From Butyrivibrio sp. AC2005 (GTDB taxonomy: Bacteria > Bacillota > Clostridia > Lachnospirales > Lachnospiraceae): a stretch of DNA of 64,000 nt. Location of the stretch: assembly GCF_000424145.1 (NCBI RefSeq), contig NZ_AUJI01000009.1:282336-346335 (forward strand). The letters run 5' to 3'. Positions 25,198-33,069 of the stretch are shown piece after piece; position 1 is the first letter of the stretch; each line of letters starts with the position of its first letter. The translations under genes and the position numbers were made by a program. The notes under the pieces are model-generated. The model saw only the letters and a program-made list of their open reading frames with translations, made no database searches and was not told the DNA's origin.

Positions 25198-25787
25198 TGA
25201 TAACGGTTGAAGAAATACTGGAATATCTTAATTCGAACAGAATAGAGGATATGACAGAGGAAGTGCATGAATGTTCCATGAGACAGAGCCAGGCTGCCAT
25301 AAAGCAGACCATGGAATTAAATACCAAGTACCATACGCCAGAGGAAATCGTCAATATCATGACTGAACTGACAGGTGAGGAAGTGGATGAAAGCTTCAGA
25401 TTGTTCCCACCTTTTTATACGGATTTTGGAAGAAACATTCACATCGGGAAAAATGTATTCATCAATTCCGGATGTAACTTCCAGGATCAGGGTGGTATCT
25501 ATATTGGTGATAATACCTTGATAGGTCACAGAGTTGTCCTTGCCACTTTGGATCATGATTTGAATCCTTATGACAGGCACCTTCTGTGTGCACCGATACA
25601 TATAGGAAAAAGAGTTTGGATTGGAGCAGGAGCGATAATTACAAGAGGTGTGACAATTGGTGATGGAGCTGTAATTGCAGCCGGAGCTGTTGTAACAAAA
25701 GACGTTGAGGAAAACACAATTGTAGGAGGTGTTCCTGCAAAATTTATCAAGAAGATAGAGAATGTTGAACCGATAGAAAAGAAATAG
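25197..25787 (+). CDS. Sugar O-acetyltransferase (maltose/galactoside acetyltransferase-like)
   Basis: A 196-residue left-handed beta-helix acetyltransferase. An N-terminal helical Mac domain (to about 75) is followed by hexapeptide repeats: [28 protein letters not shown] with the catalytic His, [20 protein letters not shown] and [20 protein letters not shown], ending [12 protein letters not shown]. Acetyl-CoA donor; acceptor likely a sugar. Overlaps the hydrolase stop, so it is co-translated. Confidence 0.9.
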   Translation: MITVEEILEYLNSNRIEDMTEEVHECSMRQSQAAIKQTMELNTKYHTPEEIVNIMTELTGEEVDESFRLFPPFYTDFGRNIHIGKNVFINSGCNFQDQGGIYIGDNTLIGHRVVLATLDHDLNPYDRHLLCAPIHIGKRVWIGAGAIITRGVTIGDGAVIAAGAVVTKDVEENTIVGGVPAKFIKKIENVEPIEKK

Positions 25788-25800
25788 AGGATGGGATGAT

Positions 25801-26343
25801 ATGAGTAAAGTGTTAGTGATTTCTACAAGTCTTCGTGCAAAGAGTAATTCCGACATACTTACGGAAAAGCTTATAGAGGGAGCAAAAGCTTCAGGTCATG
25901 ATGTGGAATATATAGGCCTAAAAGGGAAAAATATCGGTTTCTGTATAGGTTGTCTTGCCTGTCAGAATACCCAGCAATGTGTCATTAAGGATGATGCTGC
26001 TGAGATTGCAGAAAAAGTAAAGAATGCAGATACCCTTGTATTTGCAACTCCAATTTATTACTACGAGATGAGCGGTCAGATGAAGACTCTTTTGGACAGA
26101 CTCAATCCACTGTATCCTTCAGACTATAAGTTCAGGAATGTATATATGCTCTCTGTTGCGGCTGAGGATGAAGAGTTTGTGCCTAAAAAAGCTGAAAGCG
26201 GACTTCAGGGATGGGTTGACTGCTTTGAAAAGGCTCAGTTTTCAGGCTCCTTATTCTGCGGAGGAATAGGTGATATGGGCGAAGCTTCAGGTAAAAAAGA
26301 GGAATTAAGTGAAGCCTATGAGTTTGGAAAAACATTAAAATAA
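25801..26343 (+). CDS. NADPH-dependent FMN reductase family flavoprotein
   Basis: A 180-residue flavodoxin-fold protein. It begins MSKVLVISTSLRAKSNSD (FMN phosphate loop), has a Cys-containing segment GFCIGCLACQNTQQCVIKDD typical of iron-sulfur-flavoprotein relatives, and ATPIYYYEMSGQMKTLLDR, the family FMN-binding motif. Only part of the usual four-Cys cluster motif is present. Third enzyme of the LysR-controlled operon, probably an NAD(P)H-dependent reductase. Confidence 0.87.
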   Translation: MSKVLVISTSLRAKSNSDILTEKLIEGAKASGHDVEYIGLKGKNIGFCIGCLACQNTQQCVIKDDAAEIAEKVKNADTLVFATPIYYYEMSGQMKTLLDRLNPLYPSDYKFRNVYMLSVAAEDEEFVPKKAESGLQGWVDCFEKAQFSGSLFCGGIGDMGEASGKKEELSEAYEFGKTLK

Positions 26344-26355
26344 AGGAAGTTTGCG

Positions 26356-26961
26356 ATGAAAACGAAATTGATTATGATGACACTCTGTGTGTTCATGATG
26401 CTTTGTACCAGCGCATGCTCAGGTGATACTAAGACACCATATGAAAACTATGATTCGAGCGCTGCAATTTCTGAATCAGAAGATATAGAAGCAGAAAGTA
26501 CAGAGGAAATCGTTTTATCAGAAGACGTAGAAACATATCACACAGAAGAAACTGATAATCAAGCTGTTGAGAGTGACACTTCTTCTGATGATACGGGTAT
26601 TGGAGAAAAAACTATGATAATGAAAATTGGTGATATTAAAGTAAATGTAGATTGGGAAAATAATCAGGCAGTAGACGCACTGCGAAATATGGCTGAAAAA
26701 GGCGATGTCATAATTCAGATGTCAATGTATGGCGGATTTGAGCAGGTGGGATCTATAGGTCAGAGTCTTCCAAGAAATGACAAACAGACGACAGCATCAT
26801 CAGGGGATATAGTTCTTTACTCAGGGAATCAAATGGTTGTGTTCTATGGGTCTAATAGCTGGTCATACACACGGTTAGGTCACATATCTGATAAGGATGA
26901 GGCTGGCATGACTGAGTTGCTTTCAAATGGCGATGTTACAATAACTATTAGCATGGGATAG
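26356..26961 (+). CDS. Lipoprotein with cyclophilin-like domain
   Basis: A 201-residue secreted lipoprotein. The signal peptide ends in a lipobox (MLCTSACSG, Cys near residue 21), followed by an acidic Ser/Glu-rich linker to about 85 and a C-terminal cyclophilin-like domain (INMSMYGG-type block seen as IIQMSMYGGFEQVGSIGQSL, then GDIVLYSGNQMVVFYGSNSW). Such domains lack proven isomerase activity. Last gene of the operon that begins at 23949. Confidence 0.85.
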   Translation: MKTKLIMMTLCVFMMLCTSACSGDTKTPYENYDSSAAISESEDIEAESTEEIVLSEDVETYHTEETDNQAVESDTSSDDTGIGEKTMIMKIGDIKVNVDWENNQAVDALRNMAEKGDVIIQMSMYGGFEQVGSIGQSLPRNDKQTTASSGDIVLYSGNQMVVFYGSNSWSYTRLGHISDKDEAGMTELLSNGDVTITISMG

Positions 26962-27049
26962 GGATTATTAAAGTAGAAATATATTGGTACAAAAACGGTG
27001 GCTATAAGTCGAAAGATTAATAGTCACTATTTTTTTAAAAAATTATTTT

Positions 27050-27088
27050 GATGTAACTATTGACATTACATCTTGGGAGTGATATATT
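27050..27088 (+). promoter_or_regulatory. Promoter with Rrf2-type operator
   Basis: TTGACA (27060-27065), 17 bp, TATATT (27083-27088). GATGTAA (27050-27056) and TTACATC (27066-27072) form a perfect 7-bp inverted repeat spanning the -35 box, and a further TTACATC half-site lies at 27115-27121. The Rrf2 regulator encoded at 27302 is the obvious candidate ligand. Confidence 0.7.
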
Positions 27089-27185
27089 CGCACTATAAGA
27101 TGAAACCACGGCGGTTACATCAATGGACTTTTTAACATTCGAGGATAATTACCTCGCAGGGCAGAGCCCGGAAAGGAAAATAATC

Positions 27186-27275
27186 ATGACAAATAAGGAA
27201 AAAGCATTAGCACTCATCGGAACATTCACATCAGGAGACACAGCAAAGGCAAAGGAACTTTTTGGGATAGTATGA
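27186..27275 (+). pseudogene. 29-residue gene remnant (SnoaL/NTF2-like N-terminus)
   Basis: After AAAGGA, ATG 27186 opens a 29-residue frame, MTNKEKALALIGTFTSGDTA at its start, that resembles the first helix of a SnoaL/NTF2-like protein and then stops. It ends just 26 bp before the Rrf2 gene. Probably the stump of a gene deleted when this regulatory module was rearranged; it could still act as a leader peptide. The leader also contains a hairpin CGAGG/CCTCG at 27142-27158. Confidence 0.4.
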
Positions 27276-27301
27276 AACGGATCGGAAATGGAGACATAAT
27301 A

Positions 27302-27742
27302 ATGCAGATTTCAAGCAGATTTACAGTGGCATTACATATCTTTGCCTGTGTTGATACATTCAAGGATGAATATAAGGTGACCAGTGACTTTCTGGCATCG
27401 AGTATCAATACTAATCCCGTCATAATCAGAAAGATACTCACGCAGCTAAAGAGTGCCGGACTGATCAACGTAGCCCGTGGAACCGGCGGGATCGAACTTA
27501 CAAGAGATTTATCGGAGATTACCTTCTTTGACGTATACGAAGCGATCGAACCTGTGGAGGACGGTGATCTGTTCCGATTCCATGAAGCACCAAATCCGGA
27601 ATGCCCGGTTGGTAGGAACATTCATACGCTGCTGGATGATAAGCTTAAGAGCATTCAGGATGCGATGGAGACAGAAATGAAGAAGTACACGCTTATGGAC
27701 ATCCGAACAGGAATGCAGGAACTTCTGGCGAAGGAAGCTTAA
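27302..27742 (+). CDS. Rrf2 family transcriptional regulator
   Basis: A 146-residue Rrf2-family repressor beginning MQISSRFTVALHIFACVDTF. The winged helix-turn-helix includes VTSDFLASSINTNPVIIRKI and the wing SAGLINVARGTGGIELTRDL. Only one Cys occurs in the effector region (PNPECPVG), so a three-Cys Fe-S cluster as in IscR/NsrR is unlikely. ATG 27302 has GGAG 8 nt upstream; an in-frame ATG at 27272 lacks one. A terminator separates it from the next operon genes. Confidence 0.88.
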   Translation: MQISSRFTVALHIFACVDTFKDEYKVTSDFLASSINTNPVIIRKILTQLKSAGLINVARGTGGIELTRDLSEITFFDVYEAIEPVEDGDLFRFHEAPNPECPVGRNIHTLLDDKLKSIQDAMETEMKKYTLMDIRTGMQELLAKEA

Positions 27743-27748
27743 GAGATT

Positions 27749-27780
27749 GGACTCCGGTAAACAGCCGGAGTCCATTTTTA
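27749..27780 (+). terminator. Rho-independent terminator after Rrf2 gene
   Basis: GGACTCCGG (27749-27757) pairs perfectly with CCGGAGTCC (27765-27773), followed by ATTTTTA. The next gene's ribosome binding site (AAAGGAG) comes immediately after, so some read-through probably feeds it. Confidence 0.85.
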
Positions 27781-27792
27781 AAGGAGCCTCAA

Positions 27793-28413
27793 ATGGAGAC
27801 CAAAGACTATCTGAATTATATTGTACATGAAATACACAGGACGATCGTAGCAACGGTTGATGATGAAGGTCTGCCTGTTACGGCGGCAATCGATATGATG
27901 GACTGCGATGATGTCAGCCTGTACTTCCTTACCGCAAAAGGAAAGGGGTTTTATGACAGACTGAAAAAAAGAGGATTCCTTGCTTTTACAGCCATGAAGG
28001 GCGAAGATACAATGTCAAGCATCGCAGTATCCATCAGAGGCAAGGTTCGTGAACTTGGCTACGACAGGATACCGGAACTGTTTGAGAAGAATCCTTATAT
28101 GCATCAGATCTATCCGACGGAAGAATCTATGAAGGCACTTACGGTATTTCAGATATTTGAAGGAAACGGTGAGTGGTTTGATCTTTCAAAGAAGCCGATA
28201 GAGAGAGCTTCATTTACATTTGGTGGGTCAGAAAAGAAAACAGAAGGATATTATATTACGGACAGTTGTATCGGCTGTGGAAACTGCGTGTCGGTTTGTC
28301 CACAGAATTGCATCAGGAAGGACAAAGTTCCATTTCGGATTGAGCTGGATCATTGTCTGCACTGCGGTAATTGTATGAATGCCTGTTCGGTCGGAGCAGT
28401 GGTCAGGAGATGA
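27793..28413 (+). CDS. PNPOx-like flavoprotein fused to 4Fe-4S ferredoxin domain
   Basis: A 206-residue protein. Residues 1-140 are a pyridoxamine-5'-phosphate-oxidase-like split barrel (IHRTIVATVDDEGLPVTAAI), expected to bind FMN or F420-like cofactor. Residues 155-205 carry two 4Fe-4S motifs: CIGCGNCVSVCP and CLHCGNCMNAC. Probably an electron-transfer oxidoreductase. It overlaps the region just before the macrodomain gene (6 bp apart), suggesting a shared operon with the macrodomain and sirtuin. Confidence 0.87.
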   Translation: METKDYLNYIVHEIHRTIVATVDDEGLPVTAAIDMMDCDDVSLYFLTAKGKGFYDRLKKRGFLAFTAMKGEDTMSSIAVSIRGKVRELGYDRIPELFEKNPYMHQIYPTEESMKALTVFQIFEGNGEWFDLSKKPIERASFTFGGSEKKTEGYYITDSCIGCGNCVSVCPQNCIRKDKVPFRIELDHCLHCGNCMNACSVGAVVRR

Positions 28414-28418
28414 AGGCT

Positions 28419-29222
28419 ATGTCAAAGAATACTACACAGGAAGAACGTCTTGATTATCTTGTAGAAGGATTCAAGGCAGATTCTGATGAATATAAGGAAT
28501 TACAGACTCCAAATAGTACGGAAGATAAAAGACGAATCTTAAGGTCGCTTATGAACATCCGTATGCCGAAAGAATTGTCCTCTGAAGTAATGAAAGTACA
28601 GGATGAATATTTATTAGAAAGAGCAGTCGAAAAGGGGATTGTGAATCTGCCGGACATCCCAGTGATCAGGGATGGTCTATCTATATGGCAGGGGGATATC
28701 ACAAGACTTTCGGTGGATGCCATAGTAAATGCGGCTAATTCGCAGATGCTGGGCTGTTTTGTTCCGATGCACACCTGTATAGATAACTGCATCCATACTT
28801 TTGCAGGAGTGCAATTAAGAGCTGAGTGCTACAGGCAGATGAATGAACTTCGAATCAGATATGGAAGAGACTATGAACAGCCGACCGCCGTTCCAATGCT
28901 TACTGAAGCTTATAATCTTCCAGCAAAGAAAGTAATTCATATAGTAGGACCAATTGTTCAGTACAAACTTACTCCTGAATTGGAAAAGGATTTGGAGAAT
29001 TGCTATAGAAACACTTTGGATATGTGTGCTGAAAATAGCTTGAAGAGCGTTGCTTTTTGCTGTATTTCAACAGGAGTATTTCATTTTCCTAACAAAAAAG
29101 CAGCTGAGATTGCCGTTGAGACTGTATCAGAATGGCTCAGTGATAATCCTGGTAAGGTAGAAAGGGTGATATTCAATGTTTTCAAAGATGAAGATAAGGC
29201 CATTTATGAAAAACTTATATGA
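28419..29222 (+). CDS. Zinc-macrodomain protein, ADP-ribosyl hydrolase of SirTM type
   Basis: A 267-residue Zn-Macro protein. The ADP-ribose-binding motif is VDAIVNAANSQMLGCF, followed by Cys/His zinc ligands in PMHTCIDNCIH, and ending with CCISTGVFHFPNKKAAEIAV (substrate loop). Start ATG 28419 has AGGAG 9 nt upstream; ATG 28410 overlaps the upstream stop. The downstream sirtuin gene overlaps its 3' end. In characterised operons such macrodomains reverse mono-ADP-ribosylation made by the linked class M sirtuin. Confidence 0.88.
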   Translation: MSKNTTQEERLDYLVEGFKADSDEYKELQTPNSTEDKRRILRSLMNIRMPKELSSEVMKVQDEYLLERAVEKGIVNLPDIPVIRDGLSIWQGDITRLSVDAIVNAANSQMLGCFVPMHTCIDNCIHTFAGVQLRAECYRQMNELRIRYGRDYEQPTAVPMLTEAYNLPAKKVIHIVGPIVQYKLTPELEKDLENCYRNTLDMCAENSLKSVAFCCISTGVFHFPNKKAAEIAVETVSEWLSDNPGKVERVIFNVFKDEDKAIYEKLI

Positions 29223-30198
29223 TGATATGCCTAATGGTTATCAGGAAACTATAGAGAAAGGAATGAATGCTGTGAGATACTTTACTACAAGCATGTCCTA
29301 TGGTAAGGGAAGCAAAGAAGAGCAAATAAAAAGGCTTTTGCATGAAATCAAGGAAGCAGACGCAATTGTCATTGGAGCAGGAGCGGGACTATCAACATCT
29401 GCTGGCTTAACATATAGTGGCAAGCGCTTTGAAAAATACTTCTATGACTTTGCCAAAAGATTTGGAATAAGAGATATGTATTCAGGTGGTTTCTATCCGT
29501 TTCCGAGCGAAGAAATACGCTGGGCCTGGTGGGCGAGACATATTTATTTTAACAGATATATTGATGCTCCAAAGCCAGTGTATAGGGATCTTCTTAAGAT
29601 GGTTTTCGATAAGGATTATTTTGTTATCACAACAAATGTAGATCACCAGTTTCAAAGAGCAGGTTTTGACAAGAAAAGACTGTTCTATACTCAGGGTGAT
29701 TATGGTTTGTTTCAGAGCGTGAATCCTGCTATTCAGAAAACCTTTGATAATGAAGAGTGGGTAATGAAAGCTATGGAAGCACAAGGTTTTGTAAGAGATG
29801 ATCAGGGAGTATTTCAGGTACCGATTGATGGTAAGCTACTGATGGAAATTCCTTCTGAGCTGATTCCAAAGTGTCCTGATGACGGCTCTGATATGACTAT
29901 GAATTTGAGAGCTGATGATTCTTTTGTCGAAGATGAAGGATGGCATAGGGCATCTGCGGCATATTCTGATTTTATTCGCAGACATGAGAATCTTCACGTT
30001 CTTTATCTTGAACTTGGAGTGGGAGCCAACACCCCTGTTATAATAAAGTATCCATTCTGGCAGATGACGCTGGCAAATGAGAAAGCGGTATATGCCTGCT
30101 TAAATTATGGTGAATCATTCTGCCCAGAGGAAATTGCAGATAGAAGTATATGCATTGATGGTGATATAGGAGAAGTATTTGAGACGCAGATTTCTTAA
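29206..30198 (+). CDS. Class M sirtuin (SirTM), protein ADP-ribosyltransferase
   Basis: A 330-residue SIR2-family protein. The NAD-binding motif is IGAGAGLSTSAGLTYSGKRF; TTNVDHQF matches the TQNxD motif; the canonical catalytic His (HG) is replaced by Gln in FYTQGDYGLF. These changes define the SirTM class, shown in Staphylococcus and Streptococcus to ADP-ribosylate a lipoylated GcvH-like protein. Those operons also encode GcvH-L and LplA2, which are absent here. The zinc-binding region keeps only one Cys (IPKCPDDG). It overlaps the macrodomain gene by 17 bp. Start ATG 29206 has AAGG upstream. Confidence 0.87.
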   Translation: MKNLYDDMPNGYQETIEKGMNAVRYFTTSMSYGKGSKEEQIKRLLHEIKEADAIVIGAGAGLSTSAGLTYSGKRFEKYFYDFAKRFGIRDMYSGGFYPFPSEEIRWAWWARHIYFNRYIDAPKPVYRDLLKMVFDKDYFVITTNVDHQFQRAGFDKKRLFYTQGDYGLFQSVNPAIQKTFDNEEWVMKAMEAQGFVRDDQGVFQVPIDGKLLMEIPSELIPKCPDDGSDMTMNLRADDSFVEDEGWHRASAAYSDFIRRHENLHVLYLELGVGANTPVIIKYPFWQMTLANEKAVYACLNYGESFCPEEIADRSICIDGDIGEVFETQIS

Positions 30199-30253
30199 AT
30201 GTCTGCAAAATGTCCGCATAATGTCTGCAAAATGTCGGCTTGATGTCTGTTTT
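30199..30253. repeat. Five tandem 11-bp repeats
   Basis: Five units of exactly 11 bp follow the sirtuin stop codon: ATGTCTGCAAA, ATGTCCGCATA, ATGTCTGCAAA, ATGTCGGCTTG, ATGTCTGTTTT. The first five bases are invariant. One unit is about one DNA helical turn, so a protein bound to each would lie on one face. The array runs up to a weak promoter at 30250-30278. Confidence 0.75.
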
Positions 30254-30284
30254 CAAGTAATTTTGGGTGTGTTATATTTACAAT

Positions 30285-30406
30285 GGACAAAGAAATGAGG
30301 AAAACAAAAAGCACCTCACCTCCGAGTCCATTTCTTTTGCAAAAGAATATCGGCTGATTTAGCGTCAGCTCATGAGAATTAAAACTCATGGGTCTGGCGC
30401 TTTTCT
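30285..30406 (+). ncRNA. Candidate small RNA with C-rich segment
   Basis: A weak promoter (TTTTCA 30250-30255, 17 bp, TATATT 30273-30278) precedes a gene-free stretch that contains CACCTCACCTCC (30312-30323), complementary to strong ribosome binding sites, a perfect 16-bp palindrome TTCTTTTGCAAAAGAA (30332-30347), and a terminator. No open frame starts here. Existence of the transcript is inference. Confidence 0.3.
30361..30406 (+). terminator. Rho-independent terminator
   Basis: AGCGTCAG and CTCATGAG pair imperfectly with CTCATG and CTGGCGCT, followed by TTTTCTTA. No coding gene ends nearby except the sirtuin 160 bp upstream, so it terminates either that operon or a small RNA. Confidence 0.7.
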
Positions 30407-30465
30407 TATGTCAGTAACCAGCCAGCGGATGACGATCCAAGGCTAAGCGCAAACAGAAAGAGAGT

Positions 30466-30494
30466 TTGACACCTGTAACGTTACAGGTTATAAT
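30466..30494 (+). promoter_or_regulatory. higBA promoter with palindromic operator in the spacer
   Basis: TTGACA (30466-30471) and TATAAT (30489-30494) are perfect and 17 bp apart. The spacer holds a perfect 18-bp palindrome, ACCTGTAACGTTACAGGT (30471-30488). A bound repressor would occlude RNA polymerase completely. The predicted start site coincides with the higB ATG at 30501. Confidence 0.85.
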
Positions 30495-30500
30495 AATAAC

Positions 30501-30779
30501 ATGATAAAATCGTTTGCACATAAAGGTTTAAAAGACTTCTATGAAACTGGTTCAAAGAAGGGAATTCAGCCAGATCATGCACCGAAATTAGCGAGAATGC
30601 TTGACCGATTGGATGCCAGCACCAGTGCTCAAGATATGAACTTGCCTGGGTATAGATTACATACACTTAAAGGTGATAAGCAGGATATGTGGTCTGTTAC
30701 AGTAAATGGTAATTGGAGAATGACTTTTTACTTTGAGGGTCAGGATGCATTTCTTGTAGACTACATGGACTATCACTGA
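30501..30779 (+). CDS. higB: HigB-type toxin (RelE/ParE superfamily)
   Basis: A 92-residue HigB-family toxin beginning MIKSFAHKGLKDFYETGSKK, with the family core LPGYRLHTLKGDKQDMWSVT and VNGNWRMTFYFEGQDAFLVD. Such toxins cleave mRNA on the ribosome. Gene order toxin-antitoxin is typical of hig. There is no ribosome binding site, and the ATG lies at the expected transcription start, so the mRNA appears leaderless. The antitoxin gene follows by 17 bp with a strong ribosome binding site. Confidence 0.9.
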   Translation: MIKSFAHKGLKDFYETGSKKGIQPDHAPKLARMLDRLDASTSAQDMNLPGYRLHTLKGDKQDMWSVTVNGNWRMTFYFEGQDAFLVDYMDYH

Positions 30780-30796
30780 GGAAGGAGGAAAAATAC

Positions 30797-31093
30797 ATGA
30801 CTAGAAGACCGACACATCCAGGAAATGTATTCTTGGAAGATGTAATGAAACCATTGAATCTCACAGTCACCGATGCAGCGAGAATGCTAGGAGTAAGTAG
30901 AAAAGCATTGTCAGAGTTTGTTAATGAGAAAGCTTCTCTTAGCCCGGAAATGGCCATAAGGATAAGCAAGGCAACTAATACATCTCCGGAAAGCTGGATG
31001 AATATGCAGCAGAAACTGACGCTATGGATAGCACAGCAAAATGAACCATCAAATGTAATACCCTTTCCTCTGGACGCAGTAAAAGAGGGATGA
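30797..31093 (+). CDS. higA: HigA-type antitoxin, XRE family
   Basis: A 98-residue HigA antitoxin: RRPTHPGNVFLEDVMKPLNL then the helix-turn-helix VTDAARMLGVSRKALSEFVN, and SPEMAIRISKATNTSPESWM. It neutralises HigB and, with it, should bind the 18-bp palindrome in the promoter. AGGAGG lies upstream of the ATG, so antitoxin translation should be more efficient than that of the leaderless toxin. A terminator follows at 31098. Confidence 0.92.
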   Translation: MTRRPTHPGNVFLEDVMKPLNLTVTDAARMLGVSRKALSEFVNEKASLSPEMAIRISKATNTSPESWMNMQQKLTLWIAQQNEPSNVIPFPLDAVKEG

Positions 31094-31097
31094 TTGT

Positions 31098-31151
31098 AAT
31101 AGCTCTGGAATCAAGATTTGATTAGTTGATGTCCGGAGCTATTTTATTTTT
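31098..31151 (+). terminator. Rho-independent terminator after higA
   Basis: AATAGCTC (31098-31105) pairs with GGAGCTATT (31135-31143) around a long loop, followed by TTATTTTTG. Confidence 0.75.
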
Positions 31152-31193
31152 GTCTAAAAAAGGTATGATAATCCATAAGTTGTCGGAAAGCGC

Positions 31194-31424
31194 CGGTGGA
31201 ATCAGGGGATTACATCTGAAGCATTAAAAGCAGTCATAGATTTCTTTTTTGACAAGGTGGAAGCAAATCGTATTGAATCAAGGCATGATGTTAATAATTC
31301 ACACTCCGGTATGGTCATGAAAAAATGTGGAATGAAGTACGAAGGGACACTCCGTAGCTCAGATATTAACAACCAGGGACTTAATGATTCCAGTTGGTAT
31401 GCAATTCTAGGATCAGATAGGTGA
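31194..31424 (+). pseudogene. C-terminal fragment of a RimJ/RimL-type GNAT acetyltransferase
   Basis: An open frame without a start codon encodes RWNQGITSEALKAVIDFFFD, then RIESRHDVNNSHSGMVMKKC and GMKYEGTLRSSD, the last 76 residues of a GNAT N-acetyltransferase (acetyl-CoA loop to C-terminus). The N-terminal half is absent. The rest of the gap 31425-31677 holds only a possible promoter (TATAAT near 31540). Confidence 0.65.
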
Positions 31425-31677
31425 GATCCCGGGAATACAATCTATGAAAGAAGACAGCGCAAGAAGCTTGAAGAGAAAATAAGTAACTAATGATTTTAGA
31501 ATATATTTATTGGTTCTTTAGGTTGGATTAAGTTAACTCGTCTATAATGAGACTGTAAGTTGAGAACAGGGCACGTTTTGATACAGTGAATATGCTTACT
31601 GCGAATGGTAGCTCGCAATATAAAATACTCCAAAACTTTTATGATGAACAGGAACAAATATATGGAGGATTTTTATA

Positions 31678-32943
31678 ATGTTCAAGAAATTAGCAACTAT
31701 TTTGACAACATGTGCGATAACCGTATCTGCAGTAGCTTGTGGAAGCCAGGCTCAGCAGGTAGACAGTATCCAGACCGATTCATCGGAAAGTACTCAGGAA
31801 GAAAGTGCTTCTTCTGAAGAGGTAAAAGAAGAAGCTTCAGATTCTGCTGCAGAAACTGAAACAACTACAGATACCGGTTCTGCTGTAGAGCTGGGACTTG
31901 TCAGTAACACACTTGCTGAAGATGAAGAGAGTCTAGTGGAAACATATACAGATCTTTTTGATCAGCTCACCTATACTGATGAAGAAACAGGTCTTTCTAT
32001 TACATATAATCTGTACCTGCCTGAAGGATATGATGTAAATTCAGAATACCCCATGGTTGTGTTCATAGGTGATTCGACAACTGCAGGAACCGATGCTGAG
32101 TATTCGCTTACACAGGGGCTTGGCGGCCTTGTATGGGCGACCTCAGAGTGGCAGTCAGTATATCCGACCATAGTAGCTGTACCAACATATCCTGAAACAA
32201 TTCTTGATGACCATGATGGATATAGTACAACAGAATATGTTGAGCTCACCAAGAGATTTATTGATTACATGTCAGATGAGTACGCAGTAGATACTGATAG
32301 AATCTATGGAACAGGTCAGTCCATGGGATGCATGACGACACTCATACTTGCATCGGAATACCCGGATTTATATGCTGCGTGTATGTTTGTTGATGGTCAG
32401 TGGGATACGGAACTTCTTTCAAATCTGGAGGGGCAGACCTTCGTTTATTTTGCAGCTGAAGATGATACAAGTGCATGGACCGGAGCGCAGGACCTTATGG
32501 CCAGATATGACGCAGATGGCGTCACCTACACATATGCACAATGGGACGGAACATGGTCGGCAGATGAGCTTTCAGCAGCTGCATCAGAATTACTCAGTGG
32601 AGAAGCTACAGGAGCATACTTCATATCCTGGAAAACAGGAACAATTGATGCAGGAACAGGCAATTCACCCATGGGCGGTGGAGATGGCAGCTTTGGCGAA
32701 AGAGGAAACGGCGGGCAGATGAGTTCTTCTGAAGAAGGAGGCCTTTCAAATCCCGAGGCTGCTACAGACGCTTCTTCAGATGTAAGTGAAGATAAGCCGG
32801 CAATGGAAATGACCGGCGAGAGGCCTGAAGGAATGATGGGCGGAAATGGTGGAGGCGCCGGAGGCGGAGCTACATACCATATGGCTTCATTTGATTACGC
32901 CTATAACTGTATAGCAGTTATGGAATGGTTGTTCCAGCAGTAA
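31678..32943 (+). CDS. Lipoprotein esterase / alpha-beta hydrolase
   Basis: A 421-residue secreted lipoprotein. The signal peptide ends with lipobox SAVAC (Cys 21), followed by a Ser/Glu-rich linker to about 75. The catalytic part (about 95-310) resembles feruloyl-esterase/PHB-depolymerase-like hydrolases: YNLYLPEGYDVNSEYPMVVF and the nucleophile elbow GTGQSMGCMTT. The C-terminus has a Gly/Ser/Met-rich insertion (about 322-400) before FDYAYNCIAVMEWLF, which supplies the end of the fold. Strong GGAGG precedes the ATG. Probably acts on plant or surface polysaccharide esters. Confidence 0.8.
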   Translation: MFKKLATILTTCAITVSAVACGSQAQQVDSIQTDSSESTQEESASSEEVKEEASDSAAETETTTDTGSAVELGLVSNTLAEDEESLVETYTDLFDQLTYTDEETGLSITYNLYLPEGYDVNSEYPMVVFIGDSTTAGTDAEYSLTQGLGGLVWATSEWQSVYPTIVAVPTYPETILDDHDGYSTTEYVELTKRFIDYMSDEYAVDTDRIYGTGQSMGCMTTLILASEYPDLYAACMFVDGQWDTELLSNLEGQTFVYFAAEDDTSAWTGAQDLMARYDADGVTYTYAQWDGTWSADELSAAASELLSGEATGAYFISWKTGTIDAGTGNSPMGGGDGSFGERGNGGQMSSSEEGGLSNPEAATDASSDVSEDKPAMEMTGERPEGMMGGNGGGAGGGATYHMASFDYAYNCIAVMEWLFQQ

Positions 32944-32974
32944 GAGAGCATAATATTTTAATACGGCACATTAC

Positions 32975-33007
32975 AGCAGCTATGGAGAAATCTGTAGCTG
33001 CTTTTAT
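32975..33007 (+). terminator. Rho-independent terminator
   Basis: AGCAGCTA (32975-32982) pairs with TAGCTGCT (32995-33002), followed by TTTATT. Ends the lipoprotein esterase transcript. Confidence 0.75.
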
Positions 33008-33069
33008 TAAGTAAGGTAAATTGTGATATCATTTTAGTATGAGTCTACAGGTGTTAGGAGTGCTTTGCT

